From NCBI RefSeq assembly GCF_023073415.1, contig NZ_JADPJL010000030.1:1-46630 (forward strand): a stretch of 46,630 bases of DNA, given 5' to 3'. Below are positions 1 through 8,146 of this stretch, piece after piece (positions within the stretch are counted from its first letter, which is position 1; each line of letters opens with the position of its first letter). Below the pieces are notes generated by a model that did no database searches, had not been told where the DNA came from, and saw nothing but the letters and a program-made list of their open reading frames with translations. Source of the DNA: Bradyrhizobium sp. 190 (GTDB taxonomy: Bacteria > Pseudomonadota > Alphaproteobacteria > Rhizobiales > Xanthobacteraceae). The translations under genes and the position numbers were made by a program.

Positions 1-146
1 CATCTTGCCAGGGGCAAGCTCTTCTGAAATTGGATGGATTACATCGCTGTGCGGGTGGTGCCGGGGTCAGAGACACTGGCTGGCTTCAGGGGGATGCGCT
101 GGGCTCAACGCGGATACCCTCCCGCGGAGTGGGTTCGTCCAAAGCT

Positions 147-634
147 GTTTATGCCGACTGCCGAACTATGCCGAAGGGTTTTGGGAAGAGCCCGTTGTCT
201 GCGCGTAATTGCGGGTAGTCGAGCGGTCGTGGTTCCGGTTCCATTCGGCATAGTCTGGCGTCTTACAGCGCCTCAAGGAAGGTGAGCGGCGGTCACTCGG
301 CTGGAAGCGGGTCGCATGTGGTGCTCGTAGACGCCAGATCTTTTAATCCAGCTGAAGAGACCGCAGACCAAGTTCAGGCATCGCCATGTGCCGTGGCCAG
401 CGAGTTCGTCTTCACGAGAAGCGCCGCGTAGAGTTCGACGAGCTGTCCGTGGGGTCCACTCTTCAGGCGCCGAAATAGTGGCTGCCGCGCAAATACTCTT
501 CTGCAATCATATGCTGGCCTCCGCAGTTGAAAGCGGAGGCACAAGACAAACTATGCCGAGCCAATTACACGCCGCTCACAGTGAATCTCGGGGAAAACAA
601 GCTCGTTCAGCATAGTTCGGCAGTCGGCATAAAC
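147..634. mobile_element. Short element bounded by 25-bp inverted repeats
   Basis: Positions 147-171 and 610-634 are exact reverse complements of each other (25 bp). A second shorter inverted pair lies inside, around 246-254 and 551-559, sharing the same ACTATGCCG core. The right end abuts the coding sequence of an IS66 transposase tail. The 490-bp body has no convincing gene. This looks like a non-autonomous, MITE-like element or the two ends of a recombinase-mobilised element that lost its middle. The element family is not identified; RIT elements (three tyrosine recombinases) have multi-palindromic ends and are one possibility, but that is inference. Confidence 0.5.
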
Positions 635-641
635 CTCGAAG

Positions 642-776
642 ATGAAGGACGTAGACCCTCAAGCCTGGCTCGCCGACGTCCTGGCGCGCATCGCCGCACA
701 TCCAGCCCAAAAGCTCGACGAACTGCTTCCGTGGAATTGGCGTGACCGAAACAAGCGAGCCGAAAAAGCTGCCTGA
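642..776 (+). pseudogene. IS66 family transposase TnpC, C-terminal fragment
   Basis: The frame from 642 to the TGA at 774-776 encodes about 44 residues beginning MKDVDPQAWLADVLARI and containing LDELLPWNW. This is the typical C-terminal end of IS66 family transposases (known family feature). The catalytic core is absent, so only a tail remains. The inverted-repeat element at 147-634 ends immediately before it, suggesting insertion into the IS66 copy. No functional protein is expected. Confidence 0.7.
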
Positions 777-1078
777 GTGACCGCTACGCGGTCTTCACCG
801 GCTTCACCGGACGCTTGAGAGTGGCGAGGCACATGGATTAACTCCTGTCCAGTTTTTCGAGCGAAGATCAGGTCCCCGGAACGTACCCGGGGCAGGTCAG
901 TACCACCCAAGTCACTCTTGTCGATCCCCAGCACTTTTGCCTGGGTTATTTGTAGATGGTCGTAATTGTGAACCTCGATGCGAGATCGTAGTGCTTGCTC
1001 ATCTTAATCAGAGTTCGATGTTGATTTAAATGTGGGGCTTCGACCTCTCTATGCAGGTCACAGATGGATACGCATCGA
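777..1078. other. No gene seen
   Basis: Between the IS66 tail and the NifA-type site I see no convincing reading frame or structure. The stretch around 780-830 probably contains the IS66 terminal repeat, but the partner end is not in the window. Confidence 0.4.
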
Positions 1079-1094
1079 TGTCGCGAACCTGACA
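1079..1094 (+). promoter_or_regulatory. NifA upstream activator site (TGT-N10-ACA) before the gibberellin operon
   Basis: TGT at 1079-1081, ten bases, then ACA at 1092-1094: the consensus NifA binding site. It lies about 83 bp upstream of the -24 box at 1177, the usual distance for NifA-sigma54 promoters. The motif is directly visible; binding by NifA is inferred from the consensus and from the sigma-54 promoter downstream. Confidence 0.7.
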
Positions 1095-1176
1095 AAATGT
1101 TGCGACCATTCCAGCGGACATGTTGGCGCGCATGCGTGTTTCAGTCTCGCTATGCGGGCGAGCACGGTATTCGACG

Positions 1177-1192
1177 TGGCACGCCGATTGCT
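1177..1192 (+). promoter_or_regulatory. Sigma-54 (-24/-12) promoter, nifH type, upstream of the gibberellin operon
   Basis: TGGCACGCCGATTGCT matches the RpoN consensus TGGCACG-N4-TTGCW exactly, with the invariant GG and GC ten bases apart. It stands about 100 bp before the start codon of the decayed nifH fragment, as in a normal nifH leader, and about 450 bp before CYP112. No terminator-like hairpin was noticed between it and CYP112, so transcription from about 1203 could run into the operon. Confidence 0.8.
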
Positions 1193-1294
1193 GGGATGAT
1201 GAGCAAAGAACCTAGCGGCAAAAGCGGCTGTAGCAACTGCATCCTCATTTCGTGGATGACACCGCGATCGATGGAACGAAGAAAGAAAAGCAAA

Positions 1295-1490
1295 ATGTCA
1301 AATCCGCATCAGATAGCATTCTATGGGAAGGGGCCTCGGCGAAACCGCCCCCTACCAAACAGGCTCGCCGCCCTTGTCGACCCTTGCGCAGGAAATCTTG
1401 ATGGCCGGCTGCGACTCAAAGGCCCACCACACTCGCCTTATCCTGAACTCGAAGGCGCAGGATAAAGTTCTGCATCTCGCCGCGCGGTAT
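1295..1490 (+). pseudogene. nifH: nifH remnant, 5' end only (second nifH copy)
   Basis: From ATG 1295 the frame reads MSNPHQIAFYGKG, the NifH N-terminus, then shifts. Aligned by eye in several frames it continues with residues matching LAALVD, a copy of the GCDPKADSTRLIL block (here GCDSKAHHTRLIL), and NSKAQDKVLHLAA. The P-loop GKGGIGKST is destroyed and several indels are present, so no nitrogenase reductase can be made. The LVD and LILNSKAQD/VLHLAA residues are those of Rhizobium/Sinorhizobium NifH; the intact copy at 17800 has LAE and LILHAKAQD/ILSLAA. The fragment therefore appears to come from a different lineage. It is followed directly by a P450 remnant and the gibberellin operon. Confidence 0.85.
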
Positions 1491-1502
1491 GCCTAGACAG
1501 TT

Positions 1503-1625
1503 ACACGTTGGCCGATCTTGATAATCGAGTCGGGCTACGCCGCGGAGGACGTCGTCTACATGCCGTCTTACGTCATTCGCTGCCCGCAGCGCCTGCCGGT
1601 CACCTTCCGCCCTTCCATCGCTTAG
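1503..1625 (+). pseudogene. 3' remnant of a cytochrome P450, probably CYP115
   Basis: The frame ending at TAG 1623-1625 reads IESGYAAEDVVYMPSYVIR then CPQRLPVTF, which resembles the extreme C-terminus of a bacterial P450 (segment after the heme loop, ending ..RxLPVxF). It stops 16 bases before CYP112. In full-length bacterial gibberellin operons CYP115 (GA 3-oxidase, GA9 to GA4) precedes CYP112, and rhizobia commonly retain only a fragment of it (established knowledge). The heme-binding cysteine region is missing. Identification as CYP115 rests on position and the short tail, not on a full alignment. Confidence 0.6.
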
Positions 1626-1641
1626 AGAGTGAAGTGCCACG

Positions 1642-2844
1642 ATGTCCGAACAACCCTTGCCGACGCTGCCGATGTGGCGCGTCGATCACATCGAGCCCTC
1701 GCCCGAGATGTTGGCGCTACGCGCCAACGGTCCGATCCACCGCGTGCGCTTCCCGTCCGGGCACGAAGGCTGGTGGGTGACAGGCTACGACGAGGCCAAG
1801 GCGGCGCTGTCCGACGCGGCGTTCCGGCCCGCGGGAATGCCGCCGACGGCATTCACCCCGGATTCGGTGATTCTCGGTTCGCCGGGGTGGCTGGTCTCGC
1901 ACGAGGGGGGCGAGCATGCCCGGTTACGCACGATCGTGGCGCCGGCCTTCAGCAACCGCAGGATGAAGCTGCTCGCGCAGCAGGTCGAGGCGATCGCCGC
2001 GCAGTTGTTCGAGACGCTGGCGGCCCAGCCCCAGCCCGCCGACCTGCGGCGCCACCTCTCCTTTCCGCTTCCGGCCATGGTCATCAGCGCGCTGCTGGGC
2101 GTGCTCTACGAAGATCACGCCTTTTTCGCCGGGCTGTCCGACGAGGTGATGACGCACCAGCATGAAAGCGGCCCGCGCAGCGCGTCGCGCCTGGCCTGGG
2201 AAGAACTGCGCGCCTACATTCGCGGCAAGATGCGGGACAAGCGCCAGGATCCGGGCGACAACCTGCTGACGGATCTGCTCGCGGCGGTCGACCAGGGCAA
2301 GGCGACCGAGGAAGAGGCGATCGGCCTGGCGGCGGGCATGCTGGTGGCGGGGCACGAGAGCACCGTCGCGCAGATCGAATTCGGCCTGCTGGCCATGTTC
2401 CGCCATCCGCAACAGCGCGAACGCCTGGTCGGCGATCCATCCCTGGTGGACAAGGCGGTGGAGGAAATCCTGCGCATGTACTCGCCGGGCGCGGGCTGGG
2501 ACGGCATCATGCGCTATCCGAGGACCGACGTGACCATCGCGGGAGTGCATATTCCCGCGGAGAGCAAGGTGCTGGTCGGCCTGCCGGCGACGTCGTTCGA
2601 TCCGCGCCATTTCGACGACCCGGAAATCTTCGACATCGGACGCGACGAAAATCCGCACCTGGCGTTCTCCTACGGGCCGCACTACTGCATCGGCGTGGCG
2701 CTGGCCAGGCTGGAACTCAAGGTGGTGTTCGGTTCGATCTTCCAGCGCTTTCCCGCGCTGCGCCTGGCCGTGGCGCCCGAAGAACTGAAGTTGCGCAAGG
2801 AGATCATCACTGGCGGGTTCGAGGAGTTCCCGGTGCTCTGGTGA
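1642..2844 (+). CDS. Cytochrome P450 CYP112, gibberellin biosynthesis
   Basis: 400-residue soluble class I P450. Visible hallmarks are the I-helix AGHEST (about residue 236), the K-helix ExxR as EEILR (about 275) and the heme loop FSYGPHYCIG with the axial cysteine (about 350). In the characterised bacterial gibberellin pathway CYP112 is the GA 20-oxidase that turns GA12 into GA9 through GA15 and GA24. It is the first intact gene of the operon; the start at 1642 follows a purine-rich GAGAGTGAAG and comes 16 bases after the P450 remnant stop. Expression may come from the sigma-54 promoter at 1177. The sequence is clean, GC-rich and without frameshifts, unlike much of the window. Confidence 0.93.
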   Translation: MSEQPLPTLPMWRVDHIEPSPEMLALRANGPIHRVRFPSGHEGWWVTGYDEAKAALSDAAFRPAGMPPTAFTPDSVILGSPGWLVSHEGGEHARLRTIVAPAFSNRRMKLLAQQVEAIAAQLFETLAAQPQPADLRRHLSFPLPAMVISALLGVLYEDHAFFAGLSDEVMTHQHESGPRSASRLAWEELRAYIRGKMRDKRQDPGDNLLTDLLAAVDQGKATEEEAIGLAAGMLVAGHESTVAQIEFGLLAMFRHPQQRERLVGDPSLVDKAVEEILRMYSPGAGWDGIMRYPRTDVTIAGVHIPAESKVLVGLPATSFDPRHFDDPEIFDIGRDENPHLAFSYGPHYCIGVALARLELKVVFGSIFQRFPALRLAVAPEELKLRKEIITGGFEEFPVLW

Positions 2845-2938
2845 TGCTCGGACGCCGCCGGGAATCGCGATGTTCTCCGCAATTTGCCGGCGCGCCTGGC
2901 GCGCGCCGGTCAGATCAGCCAGCCAACAGGTAACCAAG

Positions 2939-4228
2939 ATGGACGTGCAAGAAACCACGGCAGCATGCCGGGACGCCTTCGCCGAACTGGCGTCGCCAGC
3001 GTGCATCCACGACCCCTATCCGTTCATGCGGTGGTTGCGCGAGCACGATCCGGTGCATCGCGCGGCGTCGGGCCTCTTTCTGTTGAGCCGCCATGCCGAC
3101 ATCTACTGGGCGCTCAAGGCCACGGGCGATGCGTTTCGGGGACCGGCGCCGGGCGAACTGGCGCGCTATTTCCCGCGTGCGGCGACCAGCCTGTCACTCA
3201 ATCTGCTGGCGTCCACGCTAGCGATGAAGGAACCACCGACGCATACGCGTCTGCGCCGGCTGATCTCGCGCGATTTCACCATGCGCCAGATCGACAACCT
3301 GCGGCCGAGCATCGCGCGCATCGTCGCAGCGCGCCTGGACGGCATGGCGCCCGCGCTGGAGCGCGGGGATCCGGTGGACCTGCATCGGGAATTCGCGCTG
3401 GCCTTGCCCATGCTGGTCTTCGCCGAACTGTTCGGCATGCCCCAGGACGACATGTTCGGGCTCGCCGCCGGCATCGGCGCCATTCTGGAAGGCCTGAGCC
3501 CGCACGCCAACGATCCCCAGCTCGCCGCGGCGGACGCGGCCAGCGCCAGGGTGCAGGCCTACTTCGGCGACCTCATTCAGCGCAAGCGCACCGATCCCCG
3601 CCACGACATCGTGTCGATGCTGGTCGGCGCACACGACGACGATGCCGACACGCTGTCGGATGCGGAGTTGATCAGCATGCTGTGGGGCATGCTGCTGGGC
3701 GGCTTCGCAACCACTGCTGCGACCATCGACCATGCGGTCGTGGCGATGCTGGCGTATCCCGAACAGCGGCACTGGCTGCAGGGAGACGCCGTGGGGGTGG
3801 AGGCATTCGTCGAAGAAGTCCTGCGCTGCGACGCGCCCGCCATGTTCAGCTCCATTCCGCGTATCGCCCAGCGCGACATCGAACTGGGCGGCGTGGTGAT
3901 CCCGAAGAACGCGGACGTGCGCGTGCTGATCGCGGCCGGCAATCGCGACCCGGACGCCTTCGCCGATCCCGACCGCTTCGATCCCGCGCGGTTCTACGGC
4001 ACCAGTCCTGGCATGTCGACCGACGGGAAGATCATGCTGAGCTTCGGCCACGGCATCCACTTCTGCCTCGGTGCGCAACTGGCCCGGGTGCAGTTGGCCG
4101 AGAGCCTGCCGCGGATCCAGGTGCGCTTCCCCACGCTGGCATTGGCCGAGCCGCCGACCCGGGAGCCCTCCGCGTTCCTTAGGACGTTCCGCGCGCTGCC
4201 GGTGCGGCTGCATGCGCAGGGGGGCTGA
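2939..4228 (+). CDS. Cytochrome P450 CYP114, gibberellin biosynthesis
   Basis: 429 residues from ATG 2939; an upstream in-frame start at 2870 would add an unlikely arginine-rich leader. It carries the K-helix EEVLR and heme loop FGHGIHFCLG. The I-helix reads LLGGFATTAAT, lacking the usual acidic residue before the threonine pair, a variant worth noting. CYP114 acts with its partner ferredoxin in the ring contraction from ent-kaurenoic acid via the 7-hydroxy compound to GA12-aldehyde (established for the bacterial pathway). It lies 94 bases after CYP112 and is followed directly by the ferredoxin gene, stop and start separated by one base. Confidence 0.92.
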   Translation: MDVQETTAACRDAFAELASPACIHDPYPFMRWLREHDPVHRAASGLFLLSRHADIYWALKATGDAFRGPAPGELARYFPRAATSLSLNLLASTLAMKEPPTHTRLRRLISRDFTMRQIDNLRPSIARIVAARLDGMAPALERGDPVDLHREFALALPMLVFAELFGMPQDDMFGLAAGIGAILEGLSPHANDPQLAAADAASARVQAYFGDLIQRKRTDPRHDIVSMLVGAHDDDADTLSDAELISMLWGMLLGGFATTAATIDHAVVAMLAYPEQRHWLQGDAVGVEAFVEEVLRCDAPAMFSSIPRIAQRDIELGGVVIPKNADVRVLIAAGNRDPDAFADPDRFDPARFYGTSPGMSTDGKIMLSFGHGIHFCLGAQLARVQLAESLPRIQVRFPTLALAEPPTREPSAFLRTFRALPVRLHAQGG

Positions 4229-4229
4229 G

Positions 4230-4505
4230 ATGCGCGTCGTGGTCGACCAGGATCTGTGCGGAACCACCGGGCAGTGCGTGCTGACGCTGCCGGGCACCTT
4301 TCGCCAGCGCGAACCGGACGGCGTGGCCGAAGTGTGCGTGGCGACGGTCCCGCAGGCGCTGCACGCCGCCGTGCGGCTCGCGGCAAGCCAGTGTCCAGTC
4401 GCCGCCATTCGGGTCATCGAAAGCGACGCTGGCGATGACGAGCGCGCCAGCGCCGACCCTGCGCCTTCTCCGCGGAGGCCGAGCAACGCAATCCAGGAGG
4501 ACACG
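4230..4505 (+). CDS. Ferredoxin of the gibberellin operon, reading open into the SDR
   Basis: Starts at ATG 4230, one base after the CYP114 stop. About 92 residues lie before the SDR start. Cysteines occur as DLCGTTGQC (CX5C) and later SQCPVA, the pattern of a [3Fe-4S] ferredoxin of the type that serves bacterial P450s, and CYP114 needs such a partner. There is no stop codon before the SDR: the same frame continues through 4506, so the translated product would be a ferredoxin-SDR fusion unless translation also restarts at 4506. The AGGAGG at 4495-4500 before 4506 suggests that restart is efficient. Confidence 0.85.
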
Positions 4506-5351
4506 ATGGCACGGTTTGAAGGCAAGGTGGCCGTGGTGACCGGCGCCGGCGCCGGCATCGGCAAGGCATGCGCCCTCGCCATCGCACGCGAGGGCGGCAG
4601 AGTGGTGGTGGCCGACATTGATGGCTCGGCGGCCATCGCCTGCACCGCGCAGATCGCGGCCGAAGCGGGCCACGCGCTGGCCCTGGCCATGGACATCGCC
4701 GATGCGCAGGCGGTGGCAGCGCTGTTCGAGACGGCGGAGCGGCACTTCGGTGGGGTCGACCTGCTGGTGAACAACGCGAGCGCCATGCATCTGACCCCGC
4801 GCGACCGCGCGCTCCTCGACCTGGACCTGGCGGTCTGGGATCAGACCATGGCGACCAATCTGCGCGGCACGCTGCTCTGCTGCCGGCAGGCCATCCCACG
4901 GATGATCGCCCGCGGCGGTGGCGCGATCGTCAACATGTCGTCGTGCCAGGGGCTCAGCGGTGACACCGCGCAGACGTCCTACGCCGCGTCGAAGGCGGCG
5001 ATGAACATGCTGTCGGCCTCGCTCGCCACCCAGTACGGTCATGCGCAGATCCGCTGCAACGCCGTTGCGCCGGGTCTCGTCATGACCGAGCGTCTCCTCG
5101 CCAAGCTGGACGAGTGCATGCAACGGCATCTGCGCCGGCACCAGCTCCTGCCGCGCGTCGGCCGCCCCGAGGACGTGGCCGCGCTGGTGGCGTTCCTGCT
5201 CTCCGACGATGCTGCGTTCATCACCGGCCAGGTCGTGTGCATCGACGGCGGCATGCTGGCGCATGTGCCGACGTACGCCGACGGTGGCAACAGCCGCGCC
5301 GCGCGGCCTGCCGGCGACACCGCCGAAGCGGCCGCGGCGCCGCGCTGCTGA
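4506..5351 (+). CDS. Short-chain dehydrogenase/reductase of the gibberellin operon
   Basis: 281 residues from ATG 4506, which has a strong AGGAGG seven bases upstream. Classical SDR features: the nucleotide-binding TGAGAGIG near residue 12, NNAS around 90, catalytic SYAASK near 160 with an upstream serine in NMSS, and a C-terminal IDGG segment. In the bacterial pathway this enzyme oxidises GA12-aldehyde to GA12. The C-terminus carries an alanine-rich extension of about 25 residues after the usual SDR end. The frame is continuous with the ferredoxin upstream, and its TGA overlaps the start codon of CYP117 (TGATG), typical translational coupling. Confidence 0.9.
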   Translation: MARFEGKVAVVTGAGAGIGKACALAIAREGGRVVVADIDGSAAIACTAQIAAEAGHALALAMDIADAQAVAALFETAERHFGGVDLLVNNASAMHLTPRDRALLDLDLAVWDQTMATNLRGTLLCCRQAIPRMIARGGGAIVNMSSCQGLSGDTAQTSYAASKAAMNMLSASLATQYGHAQIRCNAVAPGLVMTERLLAKLDECMQRHLRRHQLLPRVGRPEDVAALVAFLLSDDAAFITGQVVCIDGGMLAHVPTYADGGNSRAARPAGDTAEAAAAPRC

Positions 5352-6694
5352 TGGACATGCTGCTCAACCCGCTGGACCGTCGGCACCGGCTGCGGTACGA
5401 CATCCCGGTCGTGCCCGGCGCTTTCCCCCTGGTCGGGCATCTTCCCGCCATCGTCTGCGACCTGCCGCGCCTGCTGCGGCGCGCGGAACGGACGCTGGGC
5501 AGCCACTTCTGGCTGGATTTCGGCCCTGCCGGACACCTGATGACCTGCGTGGATCCGGATGCGTTCGCACTGCTCCGGCACAAGGACGTGTCCTCGGCGC
5601 TGATCGAAGAGATCGCGCCCGAATTGCTTGGCGGAACGTTGGTTGCCCGGGACGGCGGCGCGCACCGGCAGGCGCGCGATGCGATCAAGGCGGCGTTCCT
5701 GCCCAAGGGGCTGACCCAGGCCGGCATCGGCGACCTGTTCGTGCCCGTCATCCGGGCGCGGGTGCAGGCGTGGCGCGACCGCGGCGAGGTAACCATCCTG
5801 CGCGAAACCGGCGACCTGATGCTCAAGCTCATCTTCAGCCTCCTGGGAATCCCCGCGCAGGACCTGCCGGGATGGCATCGCAAGTACCGGCAACTGCTGC
5901 AGTTGATCGTCGCGCCCCCGGTCGACCTGCCCGGACTGCCCTTGCGGCGCGGCCGCGCCGCCCGCGACTGGATCGACGCGCAGTTGCGCCAGTTCGTCCG
6001 CGACGCGCGCGCGCATGCCGCGCGCACCGGGTTGATCAACGACATGGTGAGCGCCTTCGATCGCAGCGACGATGCGCTCTCCGATGACGTCCTGGTCGCC
6101 AATATCCGCTTGCTGCTGCTTGCCGGTCACGACACCACTGCCTCGACGATGGCCTGGATGGTGATCGAGCTGGCGCGGCAGCCTGTGCTGTGGGACGCCC
6201 TGGTCGAGGAGGCGCAACGCGTGGGCGCGGTGCCGACCCGGCACGCGGACCTTGCGCAGTGTCCGGTCGCCGAGGCGCTGTTCCGCGAGACGCTGCGCGT
6301 GCATCCGGCGACCACGCTCCTGCCGCGTCGCGCGCTGCAGGAATTGCAACTCGGCCAACGGCGCATTCCCGCGGGCACCCATCTGTGCATTCCGCTGCTG
6401 CATTTCTCGACCTCGGCGCTGCTGCACGAGGCGCCTGATCAGTTCCGCCTGGCGCGGTGGCTGCAACGCACGGAGCCGATCCGGCCGGTGGACATGCTGC
6501 AGTTCGGTACCGGCCCACACGTCTGCATCGGCTACCACTTGGTATGGCTGGAACTGGTGCAGTTCTGCATCGCCTTGGCGCTGACCATGCACAAGGCCGG
6601 GGTGCGGCCGCGGTTGCTGAGCGGCGTCGAAAAAGGCCGGCGCTATTACCCGACCGCACATCCGTCCATGACAATCCGCATCGGATTCTCATGA
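5351..6694 (+). CDS. Cytochrome P450 CYP117, ent-kaurene oxidation
   Basis: 447 residues starting in the TGATG overlap with the SDR stop. It shows the N-terminal PVVPGAFPLVGHLP segment seen in P450s, I-helix AGHDTTAS, K-helix ETLR and heme loop FGTGPHVCIG. CYP117 is the ent-kaurene oxidase of the bacterial gibberellin pathway, producing ent-kaurenoic acid and further the 7-beta-hydroxy product. There is no membrane anchor, as expected for a bacterial P450. The 139-base gap to the next gene is the largest break so far in the operon. Confidence 0.9.
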   Translation: MDMLLNPLDRRHRLRYDIPVVPGAFPLVGHLPAIVCDLPRLLRRAERTLGSHFWLDFGPAGHLMTCVDPDAFALLRHKDVSSALIEEIAPELLGGTLVARDGGAHRQARDAIKAAFLPKGLTQAGIGDLFVPVIRARVQAWRDRGEVTILRETGDLMLKLIFSLLGIPAQDLPGWHRKYRQLLQLIVAPPVDLPGLPLRRGRAARDWIDAQLRQFVRDARAHAARTGLINDMVSAFDRSDDALSDDVLVANIRLLLLAGHDTTASTMAWMVIELARQPVLWDALVEEAQRVGAVPTRHADLAQCPVAEALFRETLRVHPATTLLPRRALQELQLGQRRIPAGTHLCIPLLHFSTSALLHEAPDQFRLARWLQRTEPIRPVDMLQFGTGPHVCIGYHLVWLELVQFCIALALTMHKAGVRPRLLSGVEKGRRYYPTAHPSMTIRIGFS

Positions 6695-6833
6695 GCTGGC
6701 TCGCGTGCCCCGTGTGGCGAGGCAGCGGCGCCGGTGACGCGCGGCATTGCTGCACTCGGCGCGCGCGCTCGGTGCGACGCCGGCAACACCGCGGCGGCTC
6801 GGCGCTCGCCGTGGCCGTGTCAGGCACAAGGAC

Positions 6834-7841
6834 ATGAACAACATGCAGACCGGTTCCACGCTACACGACGACCGAACTGGCGTTTCCGCGCTCGGCGGAT
6901 TGGGCGCGCAGGCGCGCGGCGCATCCGGCAGGCTGCTGCCGGAGATCTGGATGCAGGACGGCGCAAAGCGGGTCGAACAGGCGCTGGCGCGTCTTCTCTG
7001 CGCCGAAGACGACGGTGAGACCGAGCTGATGGCGGCTATGCGCTACGCCACCTTGCACGGCGGGAAGCGCACCCGCGCCTTGCTCTGTCTGGCTGCCGGC
7101 GCACTGGCCGACACGCCGGCGCACATGCTCGACAACGTCGGCGCCGCCATCGAGATGATGCACGCCTGTACCCTGGTCCACGACGACCTGCCCGCGATGG
7201 ACGACGACGTGCTTCGCCGCGGCCTTCCGACCGTGCACGTCAAGTTCGGCGAAGCCACTGCGATCCTGGTCGGCGATGCGCTGCAGGCGCACGCCTTCCT
7301 GACCCTGGCGAGCCTGGATATGCCGGGCGACAACCGTATCGCGCTCGTGCGCGAACTGGCGCAGGCGGTGTCCGCCGAGGGTGCCGCAGGCGGGCAGGCC
7401 ATGGATCTGTCGCTGGTCGGAAAGCACGTCGAGCTGGACAGGATCGTGGCGATGCACCGGATGAAGAGCGGAGCGCTAGTGCGCGCATCCGTTCGCATGG
7501 GCGCGCTATGCGCCATCGCGGAGGATGCCGCGCACGCTGCGCTGTACTGTGCGCTCGATCGCTACACCGCCTGTTTCGGCCTGGCGTTGCAGGTGGTCGA
7601 CGACATTATCGACGCGACAGCGGATACCGCGACGCTGGGCAAGACCCCCGGCAAGGACGCGGCGGCGCAGAAGCCGACCTGCGCGTCGATCATGGGGCTG
7701 CAGGCAGCGCGCCAGTTCGCGCTGGATTTGTTGCGCGACGCCGGGGAGGCCATCGCCCCGCTGGGGCCACGTGCGGAACGGTTGGCGCAGATGCTGCAGC
7801 GGGCCAACGCGTATCTGTTCAAGCACGCGCCATGCGCATGA
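6834..7841 (+). CDS. Geranylgeranyl diphosphate synthase (IspA/IdsA family)
   Basis: 335 residues from ATG 6834, preceded by AAGGA. It contains both aspartate-rich metal-binding motifs of trans-prenyltransferases: DDLPAMDDD (about residue 120) and DDIID (about 260), plus GGKRTRALL for diphosphate binding. It condenses IPP with allylic diphosphates up to GGPP, the substrate of the CPS next door. Chain length cannot be proved from sequence alone, but the context makes GGPP the likely product. In some rhizobial operons this gene is broken; here it is full length. Confidence 0.9.
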   Translation: MNNMQTGSTLHDDRTGVSALGGLGAQARGASGRLLPEIWMQDGAKRVEQALARLLCAEDDGETELMAAMRYATLHGGKRTRALLCLAAGALADTPAHMLDNVGAAIEMMHACTLVHDDLPAMDDDVLRRGLPTVHVKFGEATAILVGDALQAHAFLTLASLDMPGDNRIALVRELAQAVSAEGAAGGQAMDLSLVGKHVELDRIVAMHRMKSGALVRASVRMGALCAIAEDAAHAALYCALDRYTACFGLALQVVDDIIDATADTATLGKTPGKDAAAQKPTCASIMGLQAARQFALDLLRDAGEAIAPLGPRAERLAQMLQRANAYLFKHAPCA

Positions 7842-8146
7842 GCGCGCCCGTCCGCATGGAGTCGCCCTGTGCCGCTGCGATCGGCCGGCGGCAGCGGTGC
7901 ATGCTTACTGTGTCCGAGTCCGCGGCGCCGATCGCAGCGGTTGCCCAGCACGGCCGCGGCGCACACGGCGCGCTGCGCGCAAGCCTATGCGGCGGACCGG
8001 CGCCAGCATCGGGGCGCGTCGCCGCGCCGGAGCAGGGCGGCCGTCCGGCGCTGCCCATGCGCCGGGCCGCGACGGGCCTGCGGCGACGTGCGCGGCGTCT
8101 GCCCGATCCTGGTTCTCGTCAACCGTCTGCAGAAGGAACATCCCGC
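7842..8146 (+). other. 305-base gap between GGPS and CPS
   Basis: The CPS reading frame is open across this gap, but the translated sequence is low-complexity and arginine/alanine-rich and does not resemble diterpene cyclases. I see no separate gene or hairpin terminator. It probably serves only as an intra-operon spacer; an N-terminally extended CPS is possible but unlikely, since the remaining 516 residues already match the usual bacterial CPS length. Confidence 0.4.

Noticed and set aside
1924..3006. Long minus-strand frames across the gibberellin operon (also at 3218-4786, 5039-6661 and 7985-9253)
   Set aside because: They mirror GC-rich real genes on the other strand, are arginine- and histidine-rich, and match no family.
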